Assembly (NCBI GenBank): GCA_019414445.1
Contig: DXMA01000006.1
Coordinates: 55,543 to 119,542 of the forward strand
Length of the DNA: 64,000 bases
Source of the DNA: Collinsella sp.
GTDB lineage: Bacteria; Actinomycetota; Coriobacteriia; Coriobacteriales; Coriobacteriaceae
Reading direction: 5' to 3'
Shown here: positions 1 to 8,713 of the stretch, piece by piece
Layout of the letters: every line of letters starts with the position of its first letter
How positions within the stretch are numbered: position 1 is the stretch's first letter
The notes under the pieces: generated by a model
Databases searched by the model: none
What the model was told of the DNA's origin: nothing
What the model saw: the letters and a program-made list of their open reading frames with translations, nothing else
Made by a program: the position numbers and the translations under genes

Positions 1-635
1 CCCACATCGGCTTCGACTTGTCCGAGCTCGAGAGCGCCCCGGCAGCCGACGTCATCATCGACTTCTCGAACGTCGTGACCTTCGATGCCGTCGTCGCCTA
101 TGTCGAGTGCACGGGCGCGGCGTTGGTCTCGGGCACTACAGGCTACACACCCGAGCAGATGGATCGCCTGCGCGAGCTGGGTCAGAACGCCCGCGTCATG
201 CACTCCGGCAATTACTCCATCGGTATCGCAGCCCTGCGTCATCTGGTAGCACAGGCCACACGCGAGCTGCCCGGCTTTGACTGCGAAATCGTCGAGACGC
301 ACCATAACCAAAAGGTCGATGCCCCCAGCGGCACTGCAAAGCTGCTGCTCGACGCCGTAGTCGAGGCCGAGCCCAAGGCAGGCTACCACCCCGTCTATGG
401 CCGCGAGGGCATGTGCGGAGCGCGCGACCCCAAGGAGATCGGCATGCACTCGCTGCGCGGTGGCACTGTCGCCGGCGTGCACGAAGTGAGTTTCTTTGGC
501 CAGGACGAAGAAGTCACGCTCACGCATCGCGCCACAAGCCGTCAGATCTTCGTCAACGGCGCCCTGGCAGCCGCGCAGAAGCTCGTCACCCGCGAGCACG
601 GCTTCTATACGTTCGACCAGGTCATGTTTGCCTAA
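1..635 (+). CDS. dapB: 4-hydroxy-tetrahydrodipicolinate reductase, 5' truncated by window edge
   Basis: The gene enters the window already open: the frame reads through from base 3, so the first methionine-like codon (TTG at 18) is internal and the NAD(P)H-binding N-terminus lies outside. DapB reduces 4-hydroxy-tetrahydrodipicolinate in the lysine/diaminopimelate pathway. The visible part holds the family signature ETHHNQKVDAPSGTA, with the catalytic HH pair and the substrate-binding K..D..SGTA segment, and the C-terminal dimer region GGTVAGVHEVSFFG. It ends 39 bp before dapH on the same strand, so the two are probably one dap operon. The identification is secure; only the start is missing. 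Confidence 0.95.
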   Translation, partial: HIGFDLSELESAPAADVIIDFSNVVTFDAVVAYVECTGAALVSGTTGYTPEQMDRLRELGQNARVMHSGNYSIGIAALRHLVAQATRELPGFDCEIVETHHNQKVDAPSGTAKLLLDAVVEAEPKAGYHPVYGREGMCGARDPKEIGMHSLRGGTVAGVHEVSFFGQDEEVTLTHRATSRQIFVNGALAAAQKLVTREHGFYTFDQVMFA

Positions 636-674
636 CCAGGTATCAACCGGATCCACCCAAAGGAGAGACAGCAA

Positions 675-1394
675 ATGAGCAATGCAGCCGAGATGGATGC
701 CCAGGAGATTATCAACTACATCGCCACAGCGCCCAAAAAGACGCCCGTCAAACTGTACGTGCGCGAGAAGCCCGGCATGAAGGTCCAGTGGGGCAATGCG
801 CACGTCTACGGCGGTCGTCGTGGCAAGACCGTCTTTGGTGACTGGGATGAGCTCAAAGCCATCCTTGATGCCAATGCCGATTCCATCGATTACTACGATG
901 TGGAGAACGATTGCCGCAACTCCGCCGTGCCCATGCTCGACCTTAAGGGCATCAACGCCCGCATCGAGCCGGGCGCGATCATCCGTGACCGCGTCGAGAT
1001 CGGCGATCGCGCCGTCATCATGATGGGTGCCATCATCAATATCGGCTCCGTCATCGGTGAGGGCTCCATGATCGACATGGGCGCCGTGCTGGGCGGCCGC
1101 GCCACAGTGGGCAAGAACTGTCACATCGGCGCTGGAACCGTGTTGGCAGGCGTCGTTGAACCCGCAAGCGCCACGCCCGTCATCATCGAGGACGATGTCA
1201 TGATCGGCGCCAACGCCGTGGTCCTGGAAGGCGTGCACGTAGGCAAGGGCGCTGTCGTTGCCGCCGGCGCCGTGTGCGTCGAGGACGTCCCCGCTGGTGC
1301 CGTCGTGGCCGGCGTCCCCGCCCGCGTCATCAAGATGCGCGACGAGAAGACCGACAGCAAGACTGGCCTCGAGGAAGGCCTGCGCCAGCTTTAA
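675..1394 (+). CDS. dapH: Tetrahydrodipicolinate N-acetyltransferase
   Basis: This 239-residue protein acetylates tetrahydrodipicolinate, the first committed step of the acetylase branch of diaminopimelate synthesis. Residues 1-80 match the DapH N-terminal domain ([21 protein letters not shown]). Residues 90-215 form a left-handed beta helix of hexapeptide repeats ([19 protein letters not shown] type), ending in the usual [13 protein letters not shown]. The length fits the roughly 236-residue Bacillus enzyme. The start at 675 has AGGAG at 660-664. Together with dapB it implies that an acetyl-diaminopimelate aminotransferase and deacetylase should exist elsewhere; the aminotransferase at 5249-6412 is one candidate. 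Confidence 0.95.
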   Translation: MSNAAEMDAQEIINYIATAPKKTPVKLYVREKPGMKVQWGNAHVYGGRRGKTVFGDWDELKAILDANADSIDYYDVENDCRNSAVPMLDLKGINARIEPGAIIRDRVEIGDRAVIMMGAIINIGSVIGEGSMIDMGAVLGGRATVGKNCHIGAGTVLAGVVEPASATPVIIEDDVMIGANAVVLEGVHVGKGAVVAAGAVCVEDVPAGAVVAGVPARVIKMRDEKTDSKTGLEEGLRQL

Positions 1395-1396
1395 TA

Positions 1397-1582
1397 GTTA
1401 CGCGGGTTTACCAACCCGCGTAACGGCTCGACGCTGCACCTTTGGTTCCGTCGTTCTAACGAACGACGGACCGGTCGACGCTACAAGCGCCCCTAAGCGG
1501 CAATCTGACGTTCAATCGTCGGTCGCGTACCAAAGTACGCTTCCCTCCTCTTTCACGTCACCTTGCTCGCTTAGGGGCGCTT
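1397..1582. repeat. Cluster of three perfect hairpins after dapH
   Basis: The dapH-ndpA gap is filled with symmetric DNA. A 12-bp perfect stem spans 1397-1408/1413-1424 (loop TACC). A 10-bp perfect stem spans 1447-1456/1461-1470 (loop TAAC). A 15-bp perfect inverted repeat pairs 1485-1499 with 1568-1582 and encloses a small 6-bp hairpin at 1525-1540. None has a T-run on the plus strand, so they are not standard terminators. They may be an interspersed palindromic element, an RNA processing site or a tail of the dapH message. Confidence 0.6.
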
Positions 1583-1625
1583 TCGCTGACTTATGCTCAG
1601 TCTGCAACTCAATTGAGCTCCAAGC

Positions 1626-1661
1626 AAAAAGGCCGAAGACCCAAAGGGCTTCGGCCTTTGC
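1626..1661 (-). terminator. Rho-independent terminator of the ndpA-like gene
   Basis: An 11-bp stem (1628-1638 with 1649-1659) has a ten-base loop. On the minus strand it is followed by five T residues, just downstream of the stop at 1687. It may also stop dapH transcripts coming the other way. Confidence 0.75.
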
Positions 1662-1686
1662 TTTCCCGCTGTAGGCGTAACGCAAC

Positions 1687-2691
1687 TTATCGATTCTCGA
1701 TGCTGCCGATGTTTTTGAGCTCGATGGAGATGAGGCCGTTGGGTTCGTTGACGAACTCGATGTACTCGGAGTTCGAGCCCATCTCGGCCGGAAAGCTGAT
1801 CTCGATGCCCGTATCGGTACGAATCTTGTGGTTGCGCACGGCCGCACGCTCGACCTGCTTGCGCTCCACGGGCACACGCTCGGGCACCTTCTCTTCGGTC
1901 AGCGCCGCGCGTACGCTCTCCTTGATGACCGGCTCGTCCTCAAAGACCTCATCGACGATATCCCAGGGCGGCAGCTCCTCGTCATCCTCAACCTTCTCGG
2001 CAACGGCAGCCTTAACCTTAGCGAGCGCTACGGCCGTATTGGCACCGTGCTCCTCGGCGACTTCCTCGACCACGCGCGTCACGGTGTCGATGACCTCCTT
2101 GCCCGACACGCCCGTATCGCACTGCAGCAGACCGTCGGGAATGAGCATGCGGTCTTCGCCGGCAATCTTGCGCTTCTTGTCCACATAGCCGATCTCCATG
2201 GTGCTCGCACGCACGATGGCATAGCTTGGCACCTTTTGGGAAGGATTCGGCAGGATAGCATAGTGGCGCGCGATGTCGTTGCGTACCTCGCCCTCCTCGC
2301 GGCCCACCTCGTGCATAAAGGCCTGCTTGGAGCCCAGCAGCATCACGGCAAACCAGCGGGCATCCTCATCGTCGTCAAAGTCGGCCACGAGCACATCGGT
2401 GGACTCGGCTTTTTCGGCCTTGGTAAGCTCGGAGGAAATGAACTCCGCAATCTGCTGCGACAGGTCTACGAACTCGCGCTCGCCAAAGAAATAGCCCTTG
2501 AGCTCGCCGCCAAACGCAGAGTTCTCGGCAAACGCGGCGCGTTTATTGTCGGCCGAGGTACGTGCGCGGCGCAGATGCGTGGTCACGAAGTTGCGCACGG
2601 TACGGCTCTCGATATCGAGCTCGCGCTGGCTCATAACGTTGACGGCAGAGTCAAAGTCCAGGATATGCAGAATCGCATGATTGATTTTCAT
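1687..2691 (-). CDS. Nucleoid-associated protein, NdpA/YejK family
   Basis: The protein of about 334 residues begins KINHAILHILDFDS and matches the NdpA (37-kDa nucleoid-associated protein) family across its length. It includes the conserved GGELKGYFFGE-like N-terminal stretch, the long DNA-binding middle, and a C-terminal sheet ending in a NGLISIELKNIG segment. Family members bind the nucleoid; the exact role is not established. I prefer the ATG at 2691 because homologues start at this methionine; an in-frame ATG three codons upstream (2700) has only a weak GGA in front. It is transcribed alone, with its own terminator at 1626-1661. Confidence 0.85.
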   Translation of the reverse strand: MKINHAILHILDFDSAVNVMSQRELDIESRTVRNFVTTHLRRARTSADNKRAAFAENSAFGGELKGYFFGEREFVDLSQQIAEFISSELTKAEKAESTDVLVADFDDDEDARWFAVMLLGSKQAFMHEVGREEGEVRNDIARHYAILPNPSQKVPSYAIVRASTMEIGYVDKKRKIAGEDRMLIPDGLLQCDTGVSGKEVIDTVTRVVEEVAEEHGANTAVALAKVKAAVAEKVEDDEELPPWDIVDEVFEDEPVIKESVRAALTEEKVPERVPVERKQVERAAVRNHKIRTDTGIEISFPAEMGSNSEYIEFVNEPNGLISIELKNIGSIENR

Positions 2692-2765
2692 ATACGGCAT
2701 TCCGTTCTAGATTGAATTGAGCACGAACCAGTATAGCGGTCGAGCCCGCCCCAGGCGCATCGAAG

Positions 2766-2800
2766 ATTGGTGCATCGGGGACAGGTTGCTTTGCACCAAT
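2766..2800. repeat. GGTGCA...TGCACC palindromic repeat, copy 1
   Basis: Nine-base perfect inverted ends (2766-2774 and 2792-2800) flank a core reading GGGGACAGGTTGCTTT. The same skeleton recurs at 4000-4030, on the other side of the DUF2974-type gene, in the same orientation. A related GGGACAGGTTT core occurs near 31310 and 32050. Confidence 0.65.
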
Positions 2801-2802
2801 GG

Positions 2803-3963
2803 CTAGCGCAGGAGCTCGGACTGCCATACCTCGAGCTGTTCTGCCAGGCTCTTACCACTAGAAGGCACGCTGAACTCGGGACGTTTGGGCAGCAGCGCAC
2901 ACTTAAGAATTGCCACGATGGTCTGCGAGACAAAGCGTCGCGTATCCTTGTCAAACCCTTGCGCAGCCTGGAGCATCACGGGCAGGCTCTCGCGCAGATT
3001 CCCAGCGATATCCGCAAACCGCTCAGCACCCGTAGCCTCAAACACGGAGAACAACGCATCTACAAAACGCTCGCGCTCGCTAGGCGAAACTGCAAGCAGC
3101 ATCTCGCGAATGGAGCCATCAACGTATCGAGCACCGGCGGACAGGCGCTCACAGTACACGAAGTCGCGACCATCAACCACCCAGCTAAAGGGATTGTGCT
3201 GCAGCAGGCTGAACTCGGTGCTCTCAACGATGGCATAGTCCTCCTGCGTCTCGAACATCATGCCAAAGATCGACGACCGAGGTAGCGTCTTGTCGATTCG
3301 ACCGGAAAGATCGGCAAAGGCGTTGCCGTTCAGAAACTCCTCGACGAAACCCGGACCATCATGGGAATACGCCTGTTCGATTCGCGCACGGGCGACATCG
3401 GAGCACATCGCCGCACCGTACACCGCAAGGTTTCCACCCTTGGAATGACCTCCGCACAAAAGCGGCCCGTCAATCGCATCCGCCGCCTCGTCCACATAAC
3501 GCGCCGCGGATTCCTGGGCCGGCACAGGATACCGGAACGCCATGTTAAAGTCCTCTTTCCAGCCCACAATCGTGCTGTCGGTCCCCCGGAAGGAAAGATA
3601 GCTAAACCCCGCCGGAAACCGGAACGCCATGGCTGCAAACTGCTCTGTCGCCACCACATCGCTCACGGCACGATAGCCGCAAACGTGCACGCCACGGTAG
3701 CGAGGACTTGCTGCCACGGCCTCCAGCAAGGCCTTGCTCCCCTCCGGGTCCCACAAGTCGTCAATCATGTCCCGGTAGCACTCGGCACGCAGCAGCTCGC
3801 GTACGTCTAGGCCCTGCCAGTTCGTCAGCTCCGCCATATCACCCGGCAAACGCAAATAGGACAACCACGCAAAGACGAGGCTATCCACCGCGCAGAACGG
3901 CCTCTCCTCAAACGGATCAAACGCCGTCTGGGCATAGGTTAAAAAATTAGGCGAATCCGACAT
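2803..3963 (-). CDS. DUF2974 / Mbeg1-like alpha/beta-hydrolase-fold protein
   Basis: The 386-residue protein resembles DUF2974 (Mbeg1-like) proteins, which have a lipase-like fold. The nucleophile elbow is visible as GGHSKGGNLAVYGA near residue 175, preceded by FSYLSFRGTDSTIVGWKEDF, the lipase class-3-like strand. No signal peptide or membrane segment is visible, so it is probably cytoplasmic. The start at 3963 is chosen for the GGGAGGG ribosome site directly upstream; an ATG 33 bases further out lies in the flanking repeat. The substrate is unknown. The gene is bracketed by two copies of the same short palindromic repeat (2766-2800 and 3975-4030). Confidence 0.75.
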   Translation of the reverse strand: MSDSPNFLTYAQTAFDPFEERPFCAVDSLVFAWLSYLRLPGDMAELTNWQGLDVRELLRAECYRDMIDDLWDPEGSKALLEAVAASPRYRGVHVCGYRAVSDVVATEQFAAMAFRFPAGFSYLSFRGTDSTIVGWKEDFNMAFRYPVPAQESAARYVDEAADAIDGPLLCGGHSKGGNLAVYGAAMCSDVARARIEQAYSHDGPGFVEEFLNGNAFADLSGRIDKTLPRSSIFGMMFETQEDYAIVESTEFSLLQHNPFSWVVDGRDFVYCERLSAGARYVDGSIREMLLAVSPSERERFVDALFSVFEATGAERFADIAGNLRESLPVMLQAAQGFDKDTRRFVSQTIVAILKCALLPKRPEFSVPSSGKSLAEQLEVWQSELLR

Positions 3964-3974
3964 GGCCCTCCCAT

Positions 3975-4030
3975 CAACTATGGTGCATTGGGGCAACTAT
4001 GGTGCATTGGGGTCAGGTTACTTTGCACCA
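3975..4030. repeat. 19-bp tandem duplication plus palindromic repeat, copy 2
   Basis: Bases 3975-3993 are repeated exactly at 3994-4012. The second unit runs into a GGTGCA (4001-4006) ... TGCACC (4024-4029) palindrome whose interior GGGGTCAGGTTACTTT matches the copy at 2766-2800 with few changes. Confidence 0.65.
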
Positions 4031-4065
4031 AAAAGGCGCCCGGGCCGTGTGGACCCGGACGCCTT
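4030..4065 (-). terminator. Terminator of ldh
   Basis: The GC-rich stem AAGGCG.CCCGGGCC pairs with GGACCCGG.CGCCTT and is followed on the minus strand by TTTTT. It sits 32 bases past the ldh stop. Confidence 0.75.
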
Positions 4066-4096
4066 CATTGTAGCTTTTCGCTCTAGCGAGCTTGAT

Positions 4097-5047
4097 TTAG
4101 CAGGAGAAGTCGACGCTGTCGATGATGTCCTTGAGGGCCTTGGCGGAGGCGGTAAGCTCATGCTGCTCGTCATCGTTCAGCGGCACGGGGACGCGGCAGA
4201 CAACGCCGTCGCGGCCAACGACCGTCGGCATGGAGATGGCAAGATCGGACAGGCCATACTCGCCCACCATGAGCGAGGAGACGGGCAGAACGGTCTGCTC
4301 ATCGCGCATGACGGCGGTGCAGATGCGCTTGACGGCCATGGCGACGCCATAGTAGGTGGCGTGCTTCTTCTCGATGATGGTGTAGGCGGAGTTCTTGACG
4401 TCCTCGGCGATGCGCTTCTCGGCAGCCTCATGCTCCAGATGACCGTGAAGCTCGCAGAAGGTGTTCAGCGGAACGCCGGCAACCTGAGCGCTGGACCAAG
4501 CGACAAACTCGGAATCGCCGTGCTCACCCATGACATAGGCCTGGACATCGCGCGGGTCGACCTCGACATGGGCACCAAGCATCTGCTGCAGACGGCCGGT
4601 GTCGAGCACGGTACCGGAACCGATGACGTGGCCCTCGGGCAGGCCGGACATCTTGATGGCGGCGTAGGTCAGAACATCGACCGGGTTGGAGACGATGAGC
4701 AGAATGCCGTCGAAGCCGGACTTCTTAATCTCGGGAATAATGGACTTAAAGATGCTGACGTTCTTGTTGACCAGGTCCAGGCGAGTCTCACCGGGCTTCT
4801 GGGCAGCGCCAGCGGTGACGACGATCATGGCGGCGTCGGCGACATCGGAATAATCGCCGGCGTAGATCTTCATCGGCTCGGCAAACGTCATGCCGTGCGC
4901 GATATCCAGGGCCTCACCCTCGGCGCGGTTCTTGTCCACGTCGATGAGGACCATCTCGGAGAACAGACCACTCTGCATCAGCGCGAACGCCGAAGACGAA
5001 CCAACGAAACCGCAGCCGACAATAGCGACCTTCTTCTCGTTAACCAT
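4097..5047 (-). CDS. ldh: L-lactate dehydrogenase
   Basis: The 316-residue enzyme reduces pyruvate to L-lactate with NADH in the cytoplasm, the redox outlet of sugar fermentation. The Rossmann motif is VAIVGCGFVGSSSAF (residues 7-21), with an Asp after the second strand for NAD. The substrate-specificity loop reads AGAAQKPGETR; Gln rather than Arg points to lactate over malate dehydrogenase. The catalytic His is in MGEHGDSEF. The start at 5047 gives the typical MVNEKKVAIVG beginning, preceded by a GGGAG ribosome site. A GC-rich hairpin lies in the leader at 5074-5104. Confidence 0.95.
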   Translation of the reverse strand: MVNEKKVAIVGCGFVGSSSAFALMQSGLFSEMVLIDVDKNRAEGEALDIAHGMTFAEPMKIYAGDYSDVADAAMIVVTAGAAQKPGETRLDLVNKNVSIFKSIIPEIKKSGFDGILLIVSNPVDVLTYAAIKMSGLPEGHVIGSGTVLDTGRLQQMLGAHVEVDPRDVQAYVMGEHGDSEFVAWSSAQVAGVPLNTFCELHGHLEHEAAEKRIAEDVKNSAYTIIEKKHATYYGVAMAVKRICTAVMRDEQTVLPVSSLMVGEYGLSDLAISMPTVVGRDGVVCRVPVPLNDDEQHELTASAKALKDIIDSVDFSC

Positions 5048-5073
5048 TAGAAACTCCCATCTCTCTCCACAAA

Positions 5074-5104
5074 CAAGCCGCCCGGGAACGACCCGAGCGG
5101 CTTG
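5074..5104 (-). terminator. GC-rich hairpin between aminotransferase and ldh
   Basis: A stem of 12-13 pairs with one mismatch (CAAGCCGC.CCGGG with CCCGA.GCGGCTTG) is followed on the minus strand by TTTGTGG. It lies 27 bases before the ldh start. It may end transcripts from the aminotransferase gene or act as a leader attenuator; the T-run is weak. Confidence 0.45.
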
Positions 5105-5248
5105 CCGTAATCCCAATACATCCAATCGGGACTTTGATTATGCTCCTATTCGCAGCCAAAAATCGACCGTTTACCGAAATTGTTTGCAGAAATCGTAAAA
5201 TAACTGCACGAAATCGGTTTCGAGCTATTGACGAGTCGAAATACCTTT

Positions 5249-6412
5249 CTAATACAGGCCCGCCTCGCGAATGGCCTCGACAGCCAAAGCAATCTGGTCG
5301 GGCGGCAGGACCAGCGCCATGCGCACGTGTCCCTCGCCCGAAGGACCAAAGCTCGCGCCCGGCGTCACCACAACGCCGGCCTTCTCCATGAGCTCCTCGC
5401 AAAACGCCATGGAATCGGTGCGACCACCGGGAAGCTTGGCCCACACAAACATAGAGCCATGTGCGTTGGGACGCTCCCAGCCCAGGCCCTCAAGACCGTC
5501 GCACAGGGCATCGCGGCGCTCCTGGTACTTCAGACGCTGCGCCTCGACCTCATCGCGCGGACCGTTCAGGCAGGCGATGGCGGCCTTCTGAATCGGGAAG
5601 AACATGCCAAAGTCGATCTGGCTGCGCAGCTTGGCAAAGGCAGAGACCACGTCCTCGCGGCCGACCAAAAAGCCGATACGCGCACCGGTGACGTTAAACG
5701 ACTTGGAGAGCGAGAAGAACTCAACGCCCACCTCGAGCGCACCGGGATACTGCAAGAAGCTGCCGCCGGGCTCGCCGTCAAACACGATGTCGGAGTACGC
5801 GTTGTCATGAACGATCAACAGATCATGCTCGCGGGCAAAGGCGATAATCTCCTCGTAGACCTCGGGCGTGCCCACCGAGCCGACCGGGTTCGCGGGCAGC
5901 GACACGATCATATACTTGGCACGATCGGCCACCTCGGGATCAATACCCGCCACATAGGGCAGGTAATTATGCTCGGCAACCAGCGGATAGTATTCGAGCT
6001 TGGCATCGGCGATCTTGGCACCCGCCTCAAAGACCGGGTAGCACGGATCGGGAACCAGAATGGTGTCACCTGGATCGAGCAGGGCCAGGCCCAAATGGCC
6101 CACACCCTCCTGCGTGCCGTTGCACGACTGCACCATAGACGGCGTAATGCCCGAAACGCCAAAGCGACGCTCATAGTAATCGCACACGGCTTGCTTGAGT
6201 TCGGGCAGGTCGCGCAGGGCATACTTCCACATCTCGGGATCTTGGGCTGCCTGCGTGAGCGCCTCGACCACGTGGTCGTACGGCTTAAAGTCGGGCGTGC
6301 CCACGCTCATGTTGTAAATGGTCTTGCCCTGAGCCTTCAGCGCGAGAAGCTTGTTGTTGAGCGAGGCGAAGACCTCCGCGCCAAAGCGGTCGAGACGCTG
6401 CGATGCCTGCAT
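5249..6412 (-). CDS. Class I/II PLP-dependent aminotransferase, LL-DAP-aminotransferase-like
   Basis: This 387-residue fold-type I aminotransferase has the cofactor Lys in FFSLSKSFNVTGARIGFLVG, the NPVGSVG cofactor-loop Asn, and the HDNAYSDIVFDG aspartate strand. The PGALEVGVEFFSLSKSFN stretch resembles DapL-type LL-diaminopimelate aminotransferases and related aspartate aminotransferases, so it could serve lysine synthesis. Because dapH (acetylase route) is nearby, it may instead act on N-acetyl-diaminopimelate; substrate cannot be read from sequence. The start at 6412 has AAAGGTGG upstream. The nadE terminator lies between it and nadE, so it is probably transcribed separately. Confidence 0.8.
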   Translation of the reverse strand: MQASQRLDRFGAEVFASLNNKLLALKAQGKTIYNMSVGTPDFKPYDHVVEALTQAAQDPEMWKYALRDLPELKQAVCDYYERRFGVSGITPSMVQSCNGTQEGVGHLGLALLDPGDTILVPDPCYPVFEAGAKIADAKLEYYPLVAEHNYLPYVAGIDPEVADRAKYMIVSLPANPVGSVGTPEVYEEIIAFAREHDLLIVHDNAYSDIVFDGEPGGSFLQYPGALEVGVEFFSLSKSFNVTGARIGFLVGREDVVSAFAKLRSQIDFGMFFPIQKAAIACLNGPRDEVEAQRLKYQERRDALCDGLEGLGWERPNAHGSMFVWAKLPGGRTDSMAFCEELMEKAGVVVTPGASFGPSGEGHVRMALVLPPDQIALAVEAIREAGLY

Positions 6413-6430
6413 GGTGCCACCTTTCGATAT

Positions 6431-6462
6431 AAAAAACGCGGCGCTCCGACAAGAGCGCCGCG
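6431..6462 (-). terminator. Terminator of nadE
   Basis: A perfect 10-bp GC stem (6437-6446 with 6453-6462, loop CGACAA) is followed on the minus strand by six T residues. It sits between the nadE stop and the next start. Confidence 0.85.
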
Positions 6463-6530
6463 CGATACGGGCCATCAGATTGCAAAAGTGTAACGCTTGC
6501 AACCCCCGTATTGGTTCAATTTAGCCAACC

Positions 6531-8510
6531 TTAGTCAACTGGATTGAGCGCGTCGATCTGCGCAAGCCACAGACGCGAGCTAGCGTCACTCGGCATACGC
6601 CAATCGCCGCGCGGGCTGAGCGTCACCGAGCCCACCTTGGGACCATCGGGCAGGCAGCTGCGCTTAAACTGCTGGGCAAAGAAGCGACGGTAGAGCGTAC
6701 GTAGCCACGTGTGGACGGTCTTGGCGTCGTAGACGCCCTCGAAGCTCTTGAGCGCCATGCGGTAGATCTTGCCAGGCTCAAAGCCAAAACGCAGCAGGTA
6801 GTAGAGGAAGTAGTCGTGCAGCTCGTACGGGCCCACCAAATCCTCGGTCTTCTGCGCAATCTCGCCGTCGCCCGTGGGCGGCAGAAGCTCGGGGGACACC
6901 GGCGTATCGAGGATATCGAGCAAGACCTCGGCAATGCGCCCGCCAAAGACATCGGCGGCATAGCGCACCAGATGGCGCACAAGCGTCTTGGGCACGCTCG
7001 CGTTGACGGCGTACATGCTCATGTGGTCGCCGTTATAGGTAGCCCAGCCGAGCGCCAGCTCCGACAGGTCGCCCGTGCCGATGACAAAACCGCCAGCCTG
7101 GTTGGCCAGATCCATCAGAATCTGCGTACGCTCGCGCGCCTGGCTGTTCTCGTAGGTCACGTCCTGCACGGCCGGATCATGCTCGATATCCTTAAAGTGC
7201 TGTTCCACGGCTGCATGGATCGAGACCTCGCGGAAGCTCACACCCAAGTCACGAGCGAGCGACTCGGCATTCGACTTGGTGCGATGCGTCGTGCCAAAAC
7301 CTGGCATGGAGACCGCCGTGATACCCGTGCGCGGCAGCCCCAGCGCATCGAAGGCACGCACGGTCACAAGCAGCGCCAACGTGGAGTCCAAGCCACCCGA
7401 AAGGCCGATGACCGCAGCCTTGGTACCCGTATGGGCAAGGCGGGTCTTGAGGCCCGCGGTCTGCAGGTCGAGGATGGTCTCGCAGCGCTCAGCCAGGTCA
7501 CCATGGTCGGCAGGCACGAAGGGCGCGCGGGGGAAGACGCGGTCGATATCGCAGGCATCGCGCAGGACAGGTTCTTCGGCCAGCACGCCCTCAAACGAAA
7601 ACTCAACGGTCGTGGCCTCCGGCGCATCGTCGGTGCGCGTCCACGTCGTCGAGCGACGGCGCTCGGCAACCAGACGGTCAAGATCGACATCGGCCACCGC
7701 CATATCGCAGGTAAGCAGTTTAGTGGCGGCGAGCTTGGATCCGTTTTCGTAGATAAGGTTCTCGCCCGCAAAGACCATGTCGGTCGTGGACTCGCCCTCG
7801 CTCGCGTCTGCATAGGCATAGGCACAGTACAGGCGCGCGCTCTGATTGGAGATTAGGCTGCGGCGGTAATCTGCCTTACCGATAATCTCGTCCGAGGCCG
7901 ACGGGTTGAGAATCACCGTCGCACCGGCAAGCGCCATCTCGGTCGAAGGGGGCGCCGGCACCCACAGGTCCTCACAGACCTCAACGCCCAGCACCAGGTC
8001 CTCGGCGCCCTCATCACAGCAACGGTAGACAAGCCCCGAACCCAGCGGAACCGGACCCTGACCGGCAAATTCAACCCACACAGGATCGGCGGGCGCCGGA
8101 GCAAACCAACGGCGCTCATAGAACTCGCCATAGTTGGGCAGATACTTCTTGGCCGTAAGGCCCAAAAGCTCGCCCGCGCAGCACACGGCGGCGCAGTTGT
8201 AGATATTCTCGGCAACTGCAACGGGAAGACCGATGGTAAAGACAATCGGCAGCCCGCGGGTTTCATCGAGAATATGTGCCAGTGCGGTCTCGCAGGCATG
8301 CAGTAATGTGCGGTTATGGAACAGATCAGCCGCGGTATAGCCGGTCAGGTTAAGCTCGGGCAACACCAACGCGCGAACGCCACGCCCGGCAGCATCGCGA
8401 ACAGCCGCCAGCGCAACCTCGGCATTGCCCTCGACATCGGCCACGAGAATCTGCGGCGACGCCGCCGCCACACGCAAAAAGCCATCAGACTGAGAAAGGT
8501 GAAGATTCAT
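6531..8510 (-). CDS. nadE: Glutamine-dependent NAD+ synthetase
   Basis: The 659-residue two-domain enzyme makes NAD+ from deamido-NAD, using ammonia from its own glutaminase. Residues 1-280 are the nitrilase-type amidase with the triad Glu52 (LPELNLTGYT), Lys121/122 (LTAKKYLPNYG) and Cys179 (GVEVCEDLW). The C-terminal half is the NAD synthase domain with the pyrophosphate loop GLSGGLDSTLA and the deamido-NAD segment DLSELALGWATYNGD. The length is near the 679 residues of the Mycobacterium enzyme. The start at 8510 has GGAG seven bases upstream; an ATG nine codons earlier has no ribosome site. It is transcribed alone. Confidence 0.95.
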   Translation of the reverse strand: MNLHLSQSDGFLRVAAASPQILVADVEGNAEVALAAVRDAAGRGVRALVLPELNLTGYTAADLFHNRTLLHACETALAHILDETRGLPIVFTIGLPVAVAENIYNCAAVCCAGELLGLTAKKYLPNYGEFYERRWFAPAPADPVWVEFAGQGPVPLGSGLVYRCCDEGAEDLVLGVEVCEDLWVPAPPSTEMALAGATVILNPSASDEIIGKADYRRSLISNQSARLYCAYAYADASEGESTTDMVFAGENLIYENGSKLAATKLLTCDMAVADVDLDRLVAERRRSTTWTRTDDAPEATTVEFSFEGVLAEEPVLRDACDIDRVFPRAPFVPADHGDLAERCETILDLQTAGLKTRLAHTGTKAAVIGLSGGLDSTLALLVTVRAFDALGLPRTGITAVSMPGFGTTHRTKSNAESLARDLGVSFREVSIHAAVEQHFKDIEHDPAVQDVTYENSQARERTQILMDLANQAGGFVIGTGDLSELALGWATYNGDHMSMYAVNASVPKTLVRHLVRYAADVFGGRIAEVLLDILDTPVSPELLPPTGDGEIAQKTEDLVGPYELHDYFLYYLLRFGFEPGKIYRMALKSFEGVYDAKTVHTWLRTLYRRFFAQQFKRSCLPDGPKVGSVTLSPRGDWRMPSDASSRLWLAQIDALNPVD

Positions 8511-8713
8511 AAGAATGCTCCCGTGCGTAGACGCCATTCACAACAATTAGCAAGCCCTATTGTAGTTCAACCGCCGAGTGCAACCGCATCCCACCAACTT
8601 GGTGAGCTATTGATGAGTTGATGGTATCTGTTAAATGTCACGTACGATTCACATCTGGTGGGTACTCTGATGGCTACATGAAACGAAGCAGACTTACACC
8701 GGGAGGGCCCCGC

